Source: a gamma proteobacterium symbiont of Taylorina sp.
GTDB lineage: Bacteria; Pseudomonadota; Gammaproteobacteria; GRL18
Assembly: GCA_025655455.1 (NCBI GenBank)
Contig: JAHXIV010000026.1
Coordinates: forward strand, 1 to 64,000
DNA: 64,000 bases
Direction: 5' to 3'
A program made the position numbers and the translations under genes. Positions 13,184 through 23,818 of the stretch are shown here, one piece after another. The first letter of the stretch is position 1. Every line of letters begins with the position of its first letter. The notes under the pieces were generated by a model, which had not been told where the DNA came from, did not search any database, and worked only from the letters and a program-made list of their open reading frames with translations.

Positions 13184-14794
13184 GTGACTTTAAAAAATCA
13201 ATTGATTGGAAATTTTGTTTTGTCGATTCTTGCGCTTTGTATCATTGCTGGTTTGGGGGTCATTAAAATGCAGGATTCCTCTTTATTAACACAAAATCTT
13301 GTTGAGCAAAAAGTTCCTCAAGTTGTTGATTTATTCAAGTTTCATATTAATCTGGATAAATATTTAACAGACTTGATTGCTCATACGGGTAGTGATGATA
13401 ATAATCTTACGAGTCAATTGGAAAAACAGATAAAAGGTTATCATAAACTTATTGAGACTCAATTATCTCAATTAAAGGGTAATCACCAATTTGATGAAAA
13501 AGAAATTAATTCATTAGTACATAGCTGGCAAAAATTAAAAAAAATCTCTGCTGATATTATTAAAAAAAGTAATAGTTATATGAAAGAAGATGCTACTGAA
13601 CTTGTCCATGGAGAAGGTAAAACCACTTATAATCTTATTTCTGTAAAATTGGGGGAGATGATTGTTATTGTTGACAAGATGATCAGTCATGAAACAGATA
13701 ATGTCATTAGTTTAGTGGCAAGTGCCAGAAATTTGATTATTTTTATTATAGTGATTACTCTGATTATGCTTGTTTCTTCTAATGTTTTTATTATTAATAA
13801 TATTACCCAATCTCTGAATAAAATAAAATATGCACTGAAACAACTTGCAAAAGGGGATTTAACAGTTACTGTTGACTATAATAAAAATGATGAAATTTCT
13901 GTATTAATGAAAGTTGTCGGCGAAACTGTTGCTAACTTACGAGAAATTATCAGCAGTATTGTTGATATAGCAGATACAACATCAAATTCAGCATGTGCAA
14001 TGCTTAACACAAGTGAGAAAACCAATACGGTAATTCTACAGCAAAAAGATGAAGTTGATCAGGCAAAAATTTCACTAAATGAAATGTTAAGTGCATCTAA
14101 AGTAATCTCAGACAATACTAATTTGTCTGATAATGCAACCAAAACTTCACAGGATAAAGTCGTCAATGGCTCAAAGCTGGTTGAGGATTCAATTAATGTT
14201 ACTCAAGGTGTTTTAGAACAAATAGGCCTTTCTTATAAGACTGTTTCAGAACTTGAATCACATAGTAATCGTATTGGTACTGTTTTAGATGTCATTAAAA
14301 ACATAGCTGAACAAACCAATTTATTGGCTTTAAATGCTGCAATTGAGGCTGCTCGTGCCGGTGAAGCGGGGCGAGGTTTTGCCGTTGTTGCCGATGAAGT
14401 ACGTACTCTGGCACAAAAATCTCATGATTCTACAGAAGAAATACAAACATTAATCGATAAGCTCCATTCTACAATGAGTGCAACGGTTGAATCCATGAAA
14501 AAAAGCCAGCAACATGGTGAAATTAGTGTAGATAAAATTGAAAATGCAGGTACTGCTATTCAGGCTATTGATGAATCTGTTAGCTCTCTGGTTGAAATCA
14601 ATCATTCTGTACTACACTCTGTTGAACTTCAGAAGCAAACATCCAACAATGTTAGTAACAATATTCAGAGTATCTCTCAATTAATGGATGTTACTGCAGC
14701 TAATGCGATACAAGTATCTGATTTAAGCCAAACACTAACCAAACAGGTAGAATCCATCGAGCAGATTACAAGCAAATTTAAATTGAGTGCTTAG
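13184..14794 (+). CDS. methyl-accepting chemotaxis protein
   Basis: A 536-residue transmembrane chemoreceptor. It has a TM helix near residues 10-30, a periplasmic helical region of about 150 residues, a second TM ([21 protein letters not shown]), a HAMP domain ([23 protein letters not shown]) and a C-terminal signalling domain with the hairpin tip [33 protein letters not shown] 13184 is the start, with GGAG nine bases upstream. It lacks the C-terminal WEEF pentapeptide of the receptors at 46586 and 49304. The neighbouring binding protein could be its ligand carrier. Confidence 0.92.
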   Translation: MTLKNQLIGNFVLSILALCIIAGLGVIKMQDSSLLTQNLVEQKVPQVVDLFKFHINLDKYLTDLIAHTGSDDNNLTSQLEKQIKGYHKLIETQLSQLKGNHQFDEKEINSLVHSWQKLKKISADIIKKSNSYMKEDATELVHGEGKTTYNLISVKLGEMIVIVDKMISHETDNVISLVASARNLIIFIIVITLIMLVSSNVFIINNITQSLNKIKYALKQLAKGDLTVTVDYNKNDEISVLMKVVGETVANLREIISSIVDIADTTSNSACAMLNTSEKTNTVILQQKDEVDQAKISLNEMLSASKVISDNTNLSDNATKTSQDKVVNGSKLVEDSINVTQGVLEQIGLSYKTVSELESHSNRIGTVLDVIKNIAEQTNLLALNAAIEAARAGEAGRGFAVVADEVRTLAQKSHDSTEEIQTLIDKLHSTMSATVESMKKSQQHGEISVDKIENAGTAIQAIDESVSSLVEINHSVLHSVELQKQTSNNVSNNIQSISQLMDVTAANAIQVSDLSQTLTKQVESIEQITSKFKLSA

Positions 14795-14984
14795 TAACAA
14801 GGTTGTTTAATGCTAAGAAGCTCTCCAATTTCCCGTTGTTTCAAATTCAATGTCTTTTGTCATGGTTTTCTAGCTCCTTGGCTTCCCTATACCGTTTTTT
14901 TATTAAATCAACAGAAGGGCTATTTAATCTTGCAGGAGCCATGTTCAAGCAATTATGGGAGCACAGGCTGAACAGTCAATAAAG

Positions 14985-15133
14985 TCGGGGAAATTTATTA
15001 AAAGCTGAAATCAAAAAAATTGATCGAAAAAATTGAACAACTATTTGACCGTATTGTTGATGCTGATTCTTCAACAATTGTCAGTGCCTACGAAAAAGGT
15101 ATCAAAAAACTGGAAGTTAAAAGATTGAATTAA
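14985..15133 (+). pseudogene. C-terminal remnant of a large serine recombinase
   Basis: Two short frames joined by one frameshift read GNLLKAEIKKIDRK and then EKIEQLFDRIVDADSSTIVSAYEKGIKKLEVKRLN. This coiled-coil segment is typical of the region after the zinc ribbon in large serine recombinases. The catalytic N-terminal domain is absent. It lies 140 bases from tRNA-Arg, a common landing point for mobile elements. Confidence 0.6.
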
Positions 15134-15275
15134 ATGAAAAAATCTTAAATTTAGGTCACTTACAAAGAGGCTATAACAAAACTATTAGAGTCGCTATGGG
15201 GTTTCTTTCAAATCCGCATAAACCACTTTACCTTTCAGTATGTTAGGTGATGTTTTAGGGGGTCAAAATGAATAA

Positions 15276-15352
15276 TGGTGCGCTCGACAGGAGTCGAACC
15301 TGTAACCGCTCGGTTCGTAGCCGAGTACTCTATCCAGTTGAGCTACGAGCGC
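15276..15352 (-). tRNA. tRNA-Arg (anticodon ACG)
   Basis: A 77-base cloverleaf on the minus strand: acceptor GCGCTCG, anticodon stem CTCGG/CCGAG around the loop CTACGAA (anticodon ACG), T-arm with GGTTCGACTCC, and an encoded CCA end. Position 34 A is expected to be edited to inosine, reading CGN arginine codons. Confidence 0.97.
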
Positions 15353-15731
15353 AAATCTTTTAGAAACATATCAGTCTGTAAAAGAGGATGAATTATGAAG
15401 TTTAAAGAGAGATTTGTCAACCAGAATCTAAAAGTTCATAAGCATTTTGTGACCGAATAATAGTGAAGAGGGGGAGACTTCTTTATTCGTCTTGTTGTAA
15501 TATATTGATAAATAACATTTTATTTTTTATTTGATATGCTATACCATGTTTTAACGGTGTACAAGTTATTAAATTTTGCTCCAGTTTAAAAAGAGAATGT
15601 TAACACAATCACTAACATCTGGTTCATACGAGTTATTTTCCACCCATTATAAATATTGTTAATCCAATCAAATTTTAAATCCGCCTGGTGGCTGACCAAT
15701 GCGCACATGCAAACTTTATATTCAAACAGAT
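15353..15731. other. intergenic region with one hairpin
   Basis: No convincing gene; a 21-codon frame at 15395 with GAGGA before it may be spurious. CGAATAATAGTGAAG (15454-15468) pairs with CTTCTTTATTCG (15478-15489), a stem that could end transcription. The rest is AT-rich without further structure that I can support. Confidence 0.4.
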
Positions 15732-15968
15732 TTATTTCATTTTTGATGCCCAAATGGCAAGCTTATGCATCATAGATTTCTGAGAAATCTGATCTTCCGG
15801 GATAGGTTGAATTACTTTATCATGGACAAGTAACCGATAGATGTACTCAATTTTTTCATGTGCAGAATCAGTGGGTTCAAATTCAACTACACCTCTCCTC
15901 TCTCCATATTTGACACCCTCTAGAATTGCCTTTTTAACCAACTCTTTTTCATTTTTTAGCTTTTTCAT
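15732..15968 (-). CDS. DUF5062-like small protein
   Basis: A 78-residue cytoplasmic protein resembling DUF5062: KKLKNEKELVKKAILEGVKYGERRGVVEFEPTDS, then IEYIYRLLVHDKVIQPIPEDQ and MMHKLAIWASKMK. Family members of this size occur widely in gammaproteobacteria and have no known function. It stands alone between tRNA-Arg and the aldo/keto reductase, with no clear operon. The reading frame, length and start agree with the family. Confidence 0.75.
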   Translation of the reverse strand: MKKLKNEKELVKKAILEGVKYGERRGVVEFEPTDSAHEKIEYIYRLLVHDKVIQPIPEDQISQKSMMHKLAIWASKMK

Positions 15969-16213
15969 CTTAACCTCATAGTAATCTCAATGTCTCATAA
16001 ATTTATTTGTCAAAAATATTAAAAATATAAAGTTTGGCAGTTTCATCACTAACAATATAAAAACGGTTTTTTCAGGATTGATAGCAACACCTTTTGCTTT
16101 TTTACACGTTTCCTATAATAGGCGTTTTATGTTTTCAGTCCAGGCATAACCACTGGACTCTACAATAAAAGTTAATTCACGCATTAAGTGAGATCCACAT
16201 AACATCCTTCTAT

Positions 16214-17266
16214 TTAAAATGGAAGCGGATACTGACGAATGACTGAATCAATATCAGTCATAACTTCATCTGATAAACTTTTTTCAAAAGCAGCGATATC
16301 TTCATCTAATTGTTCAAGACTTGTAGCACCAATAATTGTAGAACTAACCCCATTCACTTGAGCACACCATGATAAAGCTAATTGCGATGTTGAAAAGCCA
16401 TATTTCTGTGCAATTTTCATATACTCGTTCACAGCTTGATTAACTGTCGCATTATCACGAAACAAACCATTACGTTGTGCTTTGCTCCAACGACTTCCTA
16501 CAGGACGAGATCCATTTAAATATTTTCCACTCAATACACCACCAGCTAGAGGAGACCAAGGTAAATAGCTAACATTAGCATGTACACAATTTTCTATAAG
16601 ATAGGGCCAATCTTTAGTATGCAATAAATTAAACTCATTTTGTATAGAAACTATACGAGGTAGATTATATTTCTCACTTAAGCGAATATATTCATTAATA
16701 CCCCAAGGTGTATCATCCGACAAACCGCAATAACGGATTTTTCCAGATTTAACACAACTATCTAAGGCTTGCAGAATTTCCAACATTTGAGCTGAGTGCT
16801 GATTTGTATCAACATCAGTAAACTTAATCATGCCCGGCCAGTGTTTTGAAAAATGAGGTGATGTACGATTAGGCCAATGTAGTTGATACAAATCAATATA
16901 GTCTGTTTGTAAGCGTTCTAAAGATGCATCAACCGATTGTATTATTGCTTCTCCGGTAATATCAGCTCCATCACGAATCCAGGATAAACCATTACCAGCT
17001 ATTTTTGAAGTTAAAATGATCTCTGAACGTCGCTCATGATTATTAGCTAGCCAATGACCAATAATTTTTTCTGTTTTACCATAAGTTTCAGGGGAAGGCG
17101 GTACCGCATACATTTCAGCCGTATCAATAAAATTAATTCCTTTGGATACAGCAAATTCTATTTGTTGATTGGCATCCTGTTGATTATTTTGTGTACCCCA
17201 GGTCATACTGCCAAGACATATATTGGATACTTTTAAATCACTTTGTCCAAGTGTTGTAAACTTCAT
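16214..17266 (-). CDS. Tas/YajO-type aldo/keto reductase
   Basis: A 350-residue NADP(H)-dependent oxidoreductase with a TIM-barrel fold. Features are LGSMTWGTQN near residue 20, the catalytic GINFIDTAEMYAVPPSPETYGKTE (D48 and Y53), ILTSKIAG (K), LYQLHWPNR (H at about 129), and the C-terminal nucleotide-binding SSTIIGATSLEQLDEDI. Its N-terminal segment AEMYxVPPxPET is the hallmark of the Tas subgroup of E. coli, whose physiological substrate is not established. It is transcribed alone, away from the membrane gene that follows after 85 bases. Confidence 0.93.
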   Translation of the reverse strand: MKFTTLGQSDLKVSNICLGSMTWGTQNNQQDANQQIEFAVSKGINFIDTAEMYAVPPSPETYGKTEKIIGHWLANNHERRSEIILTSKIAGNGLSWIRDGADITGEAIIQSVDASLERLQTDYIDLYQLHWPNRTSPHFSKHWPGMIKFTDVDTNQHSAQMLEILQALDSCVKSGKIRYCGLSDDTPWGINEYIRLSEKYNLPRIVSIQNEFNLLHTKDWPYLIENCVHANVSYLPWSPLAGGVLSGKYLNGSRPVGSRWSKAQRNGLFRDNATVNQAVNEYMKIAQKYGFSTSQLALSWCAQVNGVSSTIIGATSLEQLDEDIAAFEKSLSDEVMTDIDSVIRQYPLPF

Positions 17267-17351
17267 ATTTTTTCCCTAAACATAATAAAATCTCTATAAA
17301 TATAAATCTGAAAATAACAATTTATGTTAATGAGTGTTAACAAGGTAAATA

Positions 17352-18332
17352 CTACCTGATATCAAAGTCTGGTACTAGCTTGCAGATACCCAAAGAGGAA
17401 AATGGGGAGAATATTAATTTTCTTACCTTATACCAATAAGTCCCAAAGAAAATAATAAATATTCCAACTCCTATAAAGATGAACAAGGTCATGTTCTCAA
17501 CTTGCATAAATTGCTGGTATGCAAACTTAAAGACAACATAAAGTGCATAGGCGAAGCTTGATATCAGGATTGCTCTTCTGTCAACAAATAATGCAATAAA
17601 AAAGAATAGGGTAAATAATAGTAATATAGAAAAACTATTATCCTGCAAACCATTATTATTTGAAAGAAACAAACTGACCATTACACCATGTACAATCAAA
17701 GGTGCCGCCAATAGATGCAGCCAAAAACCATTGTCACTTAGACTGGTAACTCTCAGTGTATCCCTTGAGTCATACCACATTGCCACAATGAATACCATCA
17801 TACCTAAAAGGATAAATATATACGGGTATTCAATAACATTGATACCTGATAGTTCAATGGATAAATAGATACAACCTACTGCAACAGGATATAAACTAAA
17901 CGGCATTTTATAGCGGATATAAAACAATAGGGCAGCACTAATCATTAAAAAAACATCTAATGATTCATACACACCAGGAATCATATCTGCAACACCATTC
18001 ACAAAATAAAGTATCGATAACAATATTGTTATACCCGGCAGAACAAGGCGTTTGTATCCAACTAGCCACTCAGCAAGCAGAAAAAAAGCAATGATAGTTA
18101 TGAGTTGGTGGGTTATATTAACTGCAAGTTGGCTAGTTGTGAATGCAAGCAAAATTACACCTAAAGCAATGAAAATATCACCAAAGCTGCGCATAAACTT
18201 TAACTGTTCACCAGTATTCTCAGTTTGAGAAGCTTTAGCCTTTTCCATTTCAAAAAAATCCAATAAAGACACTGCCTGTTCCTTACTGATAATTCCTTGT
18301 TTAACGGCATTTTCTAGTAGTTTTTTATTCAT
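17352..18332 (-). CDS. multi-pass membrane protein (DUF2157-like)
   Basis: A 326-residue inner-membrane protein. A short soluble N terminus (NKKLLENAVKQGIISKEQAVSLLDFFE, about 45 residues with a helix pattern as in DUF2157) is followed by some ten hydrophobic helices, for example FGDIFIALGVILLAFTTSQL, ITIIAFFLLAEWL, LFIFIGVGIFIIFFGTYWY. No catalytic motif is visible, and the family is uncharacterised. It is in its own transcription unit between the reductase and nth, separated from nth by a hairpin. Confidence 0.7.
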   Translation of the reverse strand: MNKKLLENAVKQGIISKEQAVSLLDFFEMEKAKASQTENTGEQLKFMRSFGDIFIALGVILLAFTTSQLAVNITHQLITIIAFFLLAEWLVGYKRLVLPGITILLSILYFVNGVADMIPGVYESLDVFLMISAALLFYIRYKMPFSLYPVAVGCIYLSIELSGINVIEYPYIFILLGMMVFIVAMWYDSRDTLRVTSLSDNGFWLHLLAAPLIVHGVMVSLFLSNNNGLQDNSFSILLLFTLFFFIALFVDRRAILISSFAYALYVVFKFAYQQFMQVENMTLFIFIGVGIFIIFFGTYWYKVRKLIFSPFSSLGICKLVPDFDIR

Positions 18333-18386
18333 AGGAAATTTTTTTAATTACATAGCCAATATTAAATTTGTCGATACTTAAGAGCA

Positions 18387-18433
18387 GTCTGGAAGATACT
18401 TTCTTCTTCAATTTAAAAATGTACCTTCCAGAC
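18387..18433 (-). terminator. hairpin downstream of nth
   Basis: GTCTGGAAG (18387-18395) and CTTCCAGAC (18425-18433) are perfectly complementary with a 29-base loop, about 100 bases after the nth stop. It probably marks the end of the rnf-nth operon, though no U-tract follows. Confidence 0.4.
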
Positions 18434-18535
18434 ATCAACAATATTTTGACACAGCGTAGAAATAGTTTCTGTATTGTTACTGCTACTTACTTTTATGGCT
18501 TTCTGGGTCAAAACTAATAACTGATGAGTTTTACT

Positions 18536-19165
18536 TTATGTCTTTTTCTTGAACTCACATAAATCTTCAATAAGACAGGCACCGCATTTTGGTTTTCTTG
18601 CGATACAAATATATCGACCAAGTAAGATAAGCCAATGATGGGCATCAAGCATAAATTCCTTTGGTATCAGCCGCACAAGACGTTTTTCAACTTCTACAAC
18701 ATCTTTTCCCGGAGCAATTCTGGTGCGATTAGAGACTCTGAATATATGTGTGTCAACGGCCATTGTTGGATGACCGAAGGCAGTATTGAGTACCACATTG
18801 GCTGTTTTTCGTCCTACACCAGGCAAAGCTTCCAGAGCCTGCCGATCATCCGGGACTTGACTATGATGATAATCAATCAGCAGTCGACAGGTCTTTATGA
18901 TATTTTTTCCTTTGCTATTATAAAGACCGATAGTTTTGATATATTCTTTTAACCCTGTTTCACCTAATGCGTAAATGGCTTCAGGTGTATTGGCGATTGG
19001 AAAGAGTATTTTTGTGGCTTTATTAACCCCCTTATCGGTTGCCTGTGCAGACAAAATTACAGAGATTAGTAGCTCAAAGGTTGTATTAAAATTTAGCTCA
19101 GTGGTGGGATTGGGATTATCCGCCCGCAACCGGGAAAAAATCTCTATACGCTTTTGTTTATTCAT
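18536..19165 (-). CDS. nth: endonuclease III
   Basis: A 209-residue DNA glycosylase/AP lyase that removes oxidised pyrimidines in base-excision repair. It has the helix-hairpin-helix LEALPGVGRKTANVVLNTAFG with the catalytic lysine at about 120, the catalytic aspartate in AVDTHIFRVSNR (about 138), and the C-terminal 4Fe-4S loop CIARKPKCGACLIEDLC with spacing C-x6-C-x2-C-x5-C. It is the last gene of the rnf operon, starting 13 bases after rnfE, the usual gammaproteobacterial arrangement. Confidence 0.97.
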   Translation of the reverse strand: MNKQKRIEIFSRLRADNPNPTTELNFNTTFELLISVILSAQATDKGVNKATKILFPIANTPEAIYALGETGLKEYIKTIGLYNSKGKNIIKTCRLLIDYHHSQVPDDRQALEALPGVGRKTANVVLNTAFGHPTMAVDTHIFRVSNRTRIAPGKDVVEVEKRLVRLIPKEFMLDAHHWLILLGRYICIARKPKCGACLIEDLCEFKKKT

Positions 19166-19178
19166 CGTTATTCTTATA

Positions 19179-19832
19179 TTATTTCTTATTGATCAGGTTA
19201 CGGGCGGCTAATAAAAATGCCAGTCCCATAAAAGCACCGGGTGGTAACACGGCTAATAAAAACCCATCATAGTTGGGAAATAATTCTATCGTCAGCCATT
19301 GCATTCCATTGCCAAACATAATATGTGCATTTGAAAATAGTGTGCCCATACCAATTATTTCACGTAATGCACCCAATGATAGCAGTACCAGAGCAAAACC
19401 AAGCCCAGTCATCAGACCATCAAACATAGACTTCCCTATGGTATTTTTTGAAGCAAAACTTTCTGCGCGGGCAATAATGGCACAATTGGTGACGATTAAT
19501 GGTATAAAAATACCCAGAACCAGATAAAGTTCATGGAACCAGGCATGCATAATGAGTTCAATAGCCGTGACTGCTGAAGCTATAATGATGACAAAAACGG
19601 GGAGTCGTATTTCCGGACGGATAATATTGCGTATGAGAGAGACAAATAAATTAGAAAGAATTAAAACCATTATTGTGGCTAAGCCGAGACCCAATGCATT
19701 AACCACAGTATTAGAAACAGCCAGCAGCGGACACAGACCCAGCATTTGAACAAATATGGCGTTATTCTTCCATAAGCCATCTTGTGCAATAGGCGTATAT
19801 TCCTGAATGATAGAAACTTTGGTTTCTGACAT
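19179..19832 (-). CDS. rnfE: Rnf complex subunit RnfE
   Basis: A 217-residue integral membrane subunit of the Rnf (Rsx) complex, with six hydrophobic helices and the family segments [52 protein letters not shown] and [13 protein letters not shown]. RnfA and RnfE are homologous and sit in opposite orientation in the membrane, framing an iron-sulfur site at the conserved cysteines (CPLL and TNCAI). The start at 19832 gives the normal length; the open frame runs on to 20000 within rnfG. It lies two bases from rnfG. Confidence 0.97.
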   Translation of the reverse strand: MSETKVSIIQEYTPIAQDGLWKNNAIFVQMLGLCPLLAVSNTVVNALGLGLATIMVLILSNLFVSLIRNIIRPEIRLPVFVIIIASAVTAIELIMHAWFHELYLVLGIFIPLIVTNCAIIARAESFASKNTIGKSMFDGLMTGLGFALVLLSLGALREIIGMGTLFSNAHIMFGNGMQWLTIELFPNYDGFLLAVLPPGAFMGLAFLLAARNLINKK

Positions 19833-19833
19833 A

Positions 19834-20520
19834 TTATTTAGCCCCGGCCTTTTTACTTGTGAGTAATTGATCATATATTTCCTGATCAAGAAATAGTTTA
19901 TCCCGATTTTGATTAAAATAATCCAGCGCTTTATAAATTGCGTTAACCACGGCTCTGGGAGTAATGGTTGCACCACTGAACTGATCAAACACACCGCCAT
20001 CTTTTTTGACTTTCCATTGTTTGATACCAGGATTATCTAAAGTCTTATGATTAAAGCCTAATATCCAGTCACTTTTTTCTACCTCGATTTTATCACCCAG
20101 CCCGGGTGTCTCTTTGTGAGCAATAACCCGTACACCGGAAATTGTACCGGATGACAGGATGGCTATGAGTAATTTTATCTCTCCGTTATAGCCATCATTT
20201 GCCACGATGGGAAAAGCGACAGCGACTGGTTGTTTCTCTTGCCATGCCTGATATAGAGTAATGCCCTTACTATTTTTGGAACTCTTATTATTAAGTAGAG
20301 AATCAGCGGGCACAATTAATTGATTATCCAGAAGATTATTGGAATGACTTTCAGGTGGGATAATGTAATTTAAATTTTTTAATAGAATAGCTTTTTCATT
20401 GGCATCAATTTTTTCTTTGGTTGATTCAAAAGTAAATACCACCAGAGCTGTGCCAATACCACCAAAACCAGCTAATAATGAGGCACTAAACAGCATATTT
20501 TTTAGTATTTTTTTAATCAT
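19834..20520 (-). CDS. rnfG: Rnf complex flavin subunit RnfG
   Basis: A 228-residue subunit with one N-terminal TM helix ([24 protein letters not shown]) and a periplasmic FMN-binding domain. The covalent FMN attachment motif is [10 protein letters not shown] near residue 180, where FMN is bound to the second threonine. Further family pieces are [12 protein letters not shown] and the [14 protein letters not shown] region. The start overlaps the rnfD stop by eight bases; an ATG two codons upstream (20526) is an alternative. The gene lies between rnfD and rnfE in the standard order. Confidence 0.96.
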   Translation of the reverse strand: MIKKILKNMLFSASLLAGFGGIGTALVVFTFESTKEKIDANEKAILLKNLNYIIPPESHSNNLLDNQLIVPADSLLNNKSSKNSKGITLYQAWQEKQPVAVAFPIVANDGYNGEIKLLIAILSSGTISGVRVIAHKETPGLGDKIEVEKSDWILGFNHKTLDNPGIKQWKVKKDGGVFDQFSGATITPRAVVNAIYKALDYFNQNRDKLFLDQEIYDQLLTSKKAGAK

Positions 20521-21574
20521 GACCATAAACTCTTGGCTGAGTATAATAGTCCAGTAATGGCACACACATATTCATAATAAGTACAGAAAAAGCAATGGCA
20601 TCAGGATAACCGCCCCAGCTGCGAATAATATAAATCAAGGCACCAATACCGGCACCATAAATAATACGGCCTTTATGACTACTGGCTGCAGTGACTGGAT
20701 CTGTGGCAATAAAAAAAGCCCCTAACATGGTGGCACCGGAAAACAGGTGAAAAAGAGGAGAAGGATTACTATCCAGTTCAAAGCTGCCAAACAGCAGGGA
20801 TAAAAATCCCAGACTGATTAATAGAGAAATAGGAATATGCCAGCTGATCAGCCCCTTGCGCAATATAAATAATCCACCAGCCAGAAAAGCCAGGTTCACC
20901 CATTCTATACCAATGCCGCCAAACATTCCGAATGCAGTGCCTGTGGCCTGAATTTCACTGATGGTTGCAAAGCCTGTGAGTGTTGATGTGCGTACAACGT
21001 CTAACGGTGTGGCAGAAGTCAAAGCATCAATAGTAAGGTTGTTCGGCAGCTGAGAAAAAAATTGAAAATTAATTGTGTCAAGCAAGCCCAGACTGACAGG
21101 TATGATGTTGGAGACTTCTGACTGAGAGATCAGTGCTGTAGGAGTTTGCCAATAAGTTGTCATTTCTGCAGGAAAAGAAACCAGTAAAATAGCATAGGCC
21201 ACCATAGCGGGATTAAAGATATTATAACCCAGACCACCATAGAGTTGTTTGCTGATAACAATGGCAAAAAAGACACCGATAACGGTCAGCCACCAGGGTG
21301 CCAGAGGAGGCAGAGCCAAGCCAATTAATATCGCTGTCAGTAAAGCACTATTATCCTTTAAATAAACCATTACAGGACGTTTTCTCAACAATAGCATCGC
21401 CGCTTCAAAACTATAAGCTGACAGAATTGCCAGACAGATATTCATCAGTACGCCAAAACCAAAGATAAAAATAGAAGTCAGTATTCCCGGAATTAATGCT
21501 AAAATCACTACCAGCATCATTTTTGATACTGAAGGAGCAGATTTTAAAAAGGGTGAACTTTGAGCTGAAAACAT
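20513..21574 (-). CDS. rnfD: Rnf complex subunit RnfD
   Basis: A 353-residue integral membrane subunit, homologous to NqrB, with about nine TM helices. Family features are YGGLGYNIFNPAMVAYAILLVSFP, the FMN-attachment motif DALTSATPLDVVRT near residue 183 and FFIATDPVTAASSHKGRIIYGAG. It carries electrons between RnfC/B and RnfG and forms part of the ion channel. It begins 21 bases after rnfC and overlaps rnfG. Confidence 0.96.
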   Translation of the reverse strand: MFSAQSSPFLKSAPSVSKMMLVVILALIPGILTSIFIFGFGVLMNICLAILSAYSFEAAMLLLRKRPVMVYLKDNSALLTAILIGLALPPLAPWWLTVIGVFFAIVISKQLYGGLGYNIFNPAMVAYAILLVSFPAEMTTYWQTPTALISQSEVSNIIPVSLGLLDTINFQFFSQLPNNLTIDALTSATPLDVVRTSTLTGFATISEIQATGTAFGMFGGIGIEWVNLAFLAGGLFILRKGLISWHIPISLLISLGFLSLLFGSFELDSNPSPLFHLFSGATMLGAFFIATDPVTAASSHKGRIIYGAGIGALIYIIRSWGGYPDAIAFSVLIMNMCVPLLDYYTQPRVYGHD

Positions 21575-21595
21575 AATGTTTATAATGATTCTCTG

Positions 21596-23215
21596 TTATT
21601 TATCTGTGGCTTTAGGTGGAGTGCTTTTCTGAGCCTGCTGCAAGGTTTTTTTAGCCTGACTACGGGCAATGGCTTCTTTGATCAGATCGTTATTTTTATC
21701 TGTTTTATTGTCATTCTCTTTGTCTCTGGCTTTTTTCCTGGCGAGTTTTTCTTTACGTAAACGTGAAGCTTCTGCCTTTGTTTGCTTGATTCTTTCCAGT
21801 CGCTGCAAACGAAATTCATGGCGTTCGCGAGCAATATTGGATTGTTTATGTTCCTGCCTATCTATTAATATCTCTGTTTTAGCAGAACGAAAATATTGTA
21901 CCAGAGGGATGTTGCTGGGGCAGACATAAGAACAACAGCCGCATTCAATACAATCAAAAAGATGATATTGCTGAGATTTTTCTATATCATGAGCTTTTGC
22001 AAACCAGTATAATTGTTGCGGCAGTAATGACATTGGACAGCTTTCAGTACAGCGAGCGCATCGAATACAGGGCATGGCAGGAGAAGCGCTGTCCAGCTCA
22101 CCTTTGGCACTGACTAGGATACAATTAGTGGCTTTAGTAACAGGAGAGTCAACAGAAGGTACAGCAAAGCCCATCATAGGACCACCTAAAATAATTTTTT
22201 CAACTTTTTCTTTATCCAGTCCGGCCTGCTCCAGAATATTATGGATAGGTGTGCCAATAAGTACCTCAATATTTTGTGGCCGTTTAATTGCCCCCCCTGT
22301 AATCGTCACAATTCTTGATATTAAAGGTTCATTGCAATAAATTGCCTGGTAAACAGCAGCAGCCGTAGTGACATTATGACAGATAATGCCCAGATCCATC
22401 GGTAATTTTCCACTGGGCACTTCCTGACCTGTAAGTACCTGAATCAGTTGTTTTTCCCCACCAGCGGGGTAACGGGCAGGTATTTGAATAATCTCAATCT
22501 TTGCATCGGAATGGGGAATGTCATAGCCCTGAATGGCATTTATGAGTGCCTGACAAGCTTCTGGTTTATCATTTTCTATACCAATCAAGCAATTTTTTGC
22601 ACCCACAGCTTTCTTCATTAGTAAAATGCCAAGAATAATCTCCTCAGGACGCTTTTGCATTAATATATCGTCACAGGTGATATACGGCTCACATTCAGCA
22701 GCATTAATAATCAGGGTTTCTACTGTTTGCTGTACGGCAGTGGTTAACTTGGGGGCTGTAGGGAAAAGAGCGCCACCCATACCCACGATCCCAGCATTGC
22801 CTATGCGCGATATTATTTGTTTTGTTGTTAAAGACTGAATATTTTTCTCCGGAGAGTGTTCAATCCACTGATCATAACCATCTGTTTCTATGATGATACA
22901 GAGGCTGCTCAGGCCTGAGGGATGTGCAAGCAGACGTTCTTCGATGGCAATCACTATACCTGAACTTGAAGCATGAATCATTGCACTGATGACATCTTTC
23001 TTTGCAATAGCCAGAACCTGTCCCTTGAGTACGCTATCACCCACATTAACGACAGGCTCTGCTGCGCTGCCGATATGCTGACTCAAAGGAATGCTTAAAT
23101 ACCTTGAGAGCTTTGATGAATTGATAGCCTGTTGATTAGAAAGCTCTTTCTTTCCTGCTGTTTTAATACCGCCTGGAAATGGCCATAATTTGTATAATGT
23201 ATTGTGTAGACTCAT
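21596..23215 (-). CDS. rnfC: Rnf complex NADH-dehydrogenase subunit RnfC
   Basis: A 539-residue cytoplasmic subunit that takes electrons from NADH or delivers them to it. It has an N-terminal biotinyl-like/SLBB region ([15 protein letters not shown]), an FMN/NADH-binding core ([19 protein letters not shown] and [13 protein letters not shown]) and two 4Fe-4S motifs, [12 protein letters not shown] and [12 protein letters not shown], at about residues 370 and 410. A lysine/arginine-rich tail of about 90 residues follows, as in other gammaproteobacterial RnfC proteins. The start overlaps the rnfB stop by four bases. Confidence 0.97.
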   Translation of the reverse strand: MSLHNTLYKLWPFPGGIKTAGKKELSNQQAINSSKLSRYLSIPLSQHIGSAAEPVVNVGDSVLKGQVLAIAKKDVISAMIHASSSGIVIAIEERLLAHPSGLSSLCIIIETDGYDQWIEHSPEKNIQSLTTKQIISRIGNAGIVGMGGALFPTAPKLTTAVQQTVETLIINAAECEPYITCDDILMQKRPEEIILGILLMKKAVGAKNCLIGIENDKPEACQALINAIQGYDIPHSDAKIEIIQIPARYPAGGEKQLIQVLTGQEVPSGKLPMDLGIICHNVTTAAAVYQAIYCNEPLISRIVTITGGAIKRPQNIEVLIGTPIHNILEQAGLDKEKVEKIILGGPMMGFAVPSVDSPVTKATNCILVSAKGELDSASPAMPCIRCARCTESCPMSLLPQQLYWFAKAHDIEKSQQYHLFDCIECGCCSYVCPSNIPLVQYFRSAKTEILIDRQEHKQSNIARERHEFRLQRLERIKQTKAEASRLRKEKLARKKARDKENDNKTDKNNDLIKEAIARSQAKKTLQQAQKSTPPKATDK

Positions 23216-23817
23216 AAATGGGCATTCTCTGACAGGACATGCTGAATGCTTGTAAATATCGTTTCTTCTGTTTTGTTATTAACACTGTATTGTGGTTCTT
23301 GCCAATGCCAGTTAGAGAGAGTTTGTTTGATTGGAACCATTTCAATACAATCGACAGGACATGGCAGAACACAAAGTTTGCATCCTGTACACTCACTTTC
23401 TATCACGGTATGCATCTGTTTTGCTGCACCAAGAATAGCATCTACCGGACAGGCCTGAATACACAGAGTACAACCAATACAGATTTCTTCAATAATAACA
23501 GCCACCAGAGGGATCGGATCAGTGTCTTCACTTTCGTCCAACGGCAGGGCTTCAACATCGAGTAGATCAGCCAGTGCCTGTATTGTTTTTTCACCACCGG
23601 GCGGGCAGAGATTAATCGGTGCTTTTTTTGCAGCAATTGCTTCAGCATAGGGTCGACAACCGGGGAAAGTACATTGCCCACATTGAGTTTGTGGTAATAA
23701 ATTATCAATTTTATTGACAACCGGGCTGGATTCTACTTTAAAAAATATAGCAGAAAATCCTAACACAAGGCCGAAAAAAGCAGCCAGCATAATTAAGGCC
23801 AGAACACCGGAAAGCAT
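23212..23817 (-). CDS. rnfB: Rnf complex ferredoxin subunit RnfB
   Basis: A 201-residue iron-sulfur subunit. An N-terminal TM helix ([25 protein letters not shown]) is followed by the 4Fe-4S domain [16 protein letters not shown], then two ferredoxin clusters [16 protein letters not shown] and [16 protein letters not shown]. It passes electrons between ferredoxin and the membrane subunits. It starts one base after the rnfA stop. Confidence 0.97.
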   Translation of the reverse strand: MLSGVLALIMLAAFFGLVLGFSAIFFKVESSPVVNKIDNLLPQTQCGQCTFPGCRPYAEAIAAKKAPINLCPPGGEKTIQALADLLDVEALPLDESEDTDPIPLVAVIIEEICIGCTLCIQACPVDAILGAAKQMHTVIESECTGCKLCVLPCPVDCIEMVPIKQTLSNWHWQEPQYSVNNKTEETIFTSIQHVLSENAHL

Positions 23818-23818
23818 A

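Noticed and set aside
15989-16213. Minus-strand reading with INPEKT resembling a reverse transcriptase
   Set aside because: The similarity is a few residues long, several stops interrupt it and no other motif is present.
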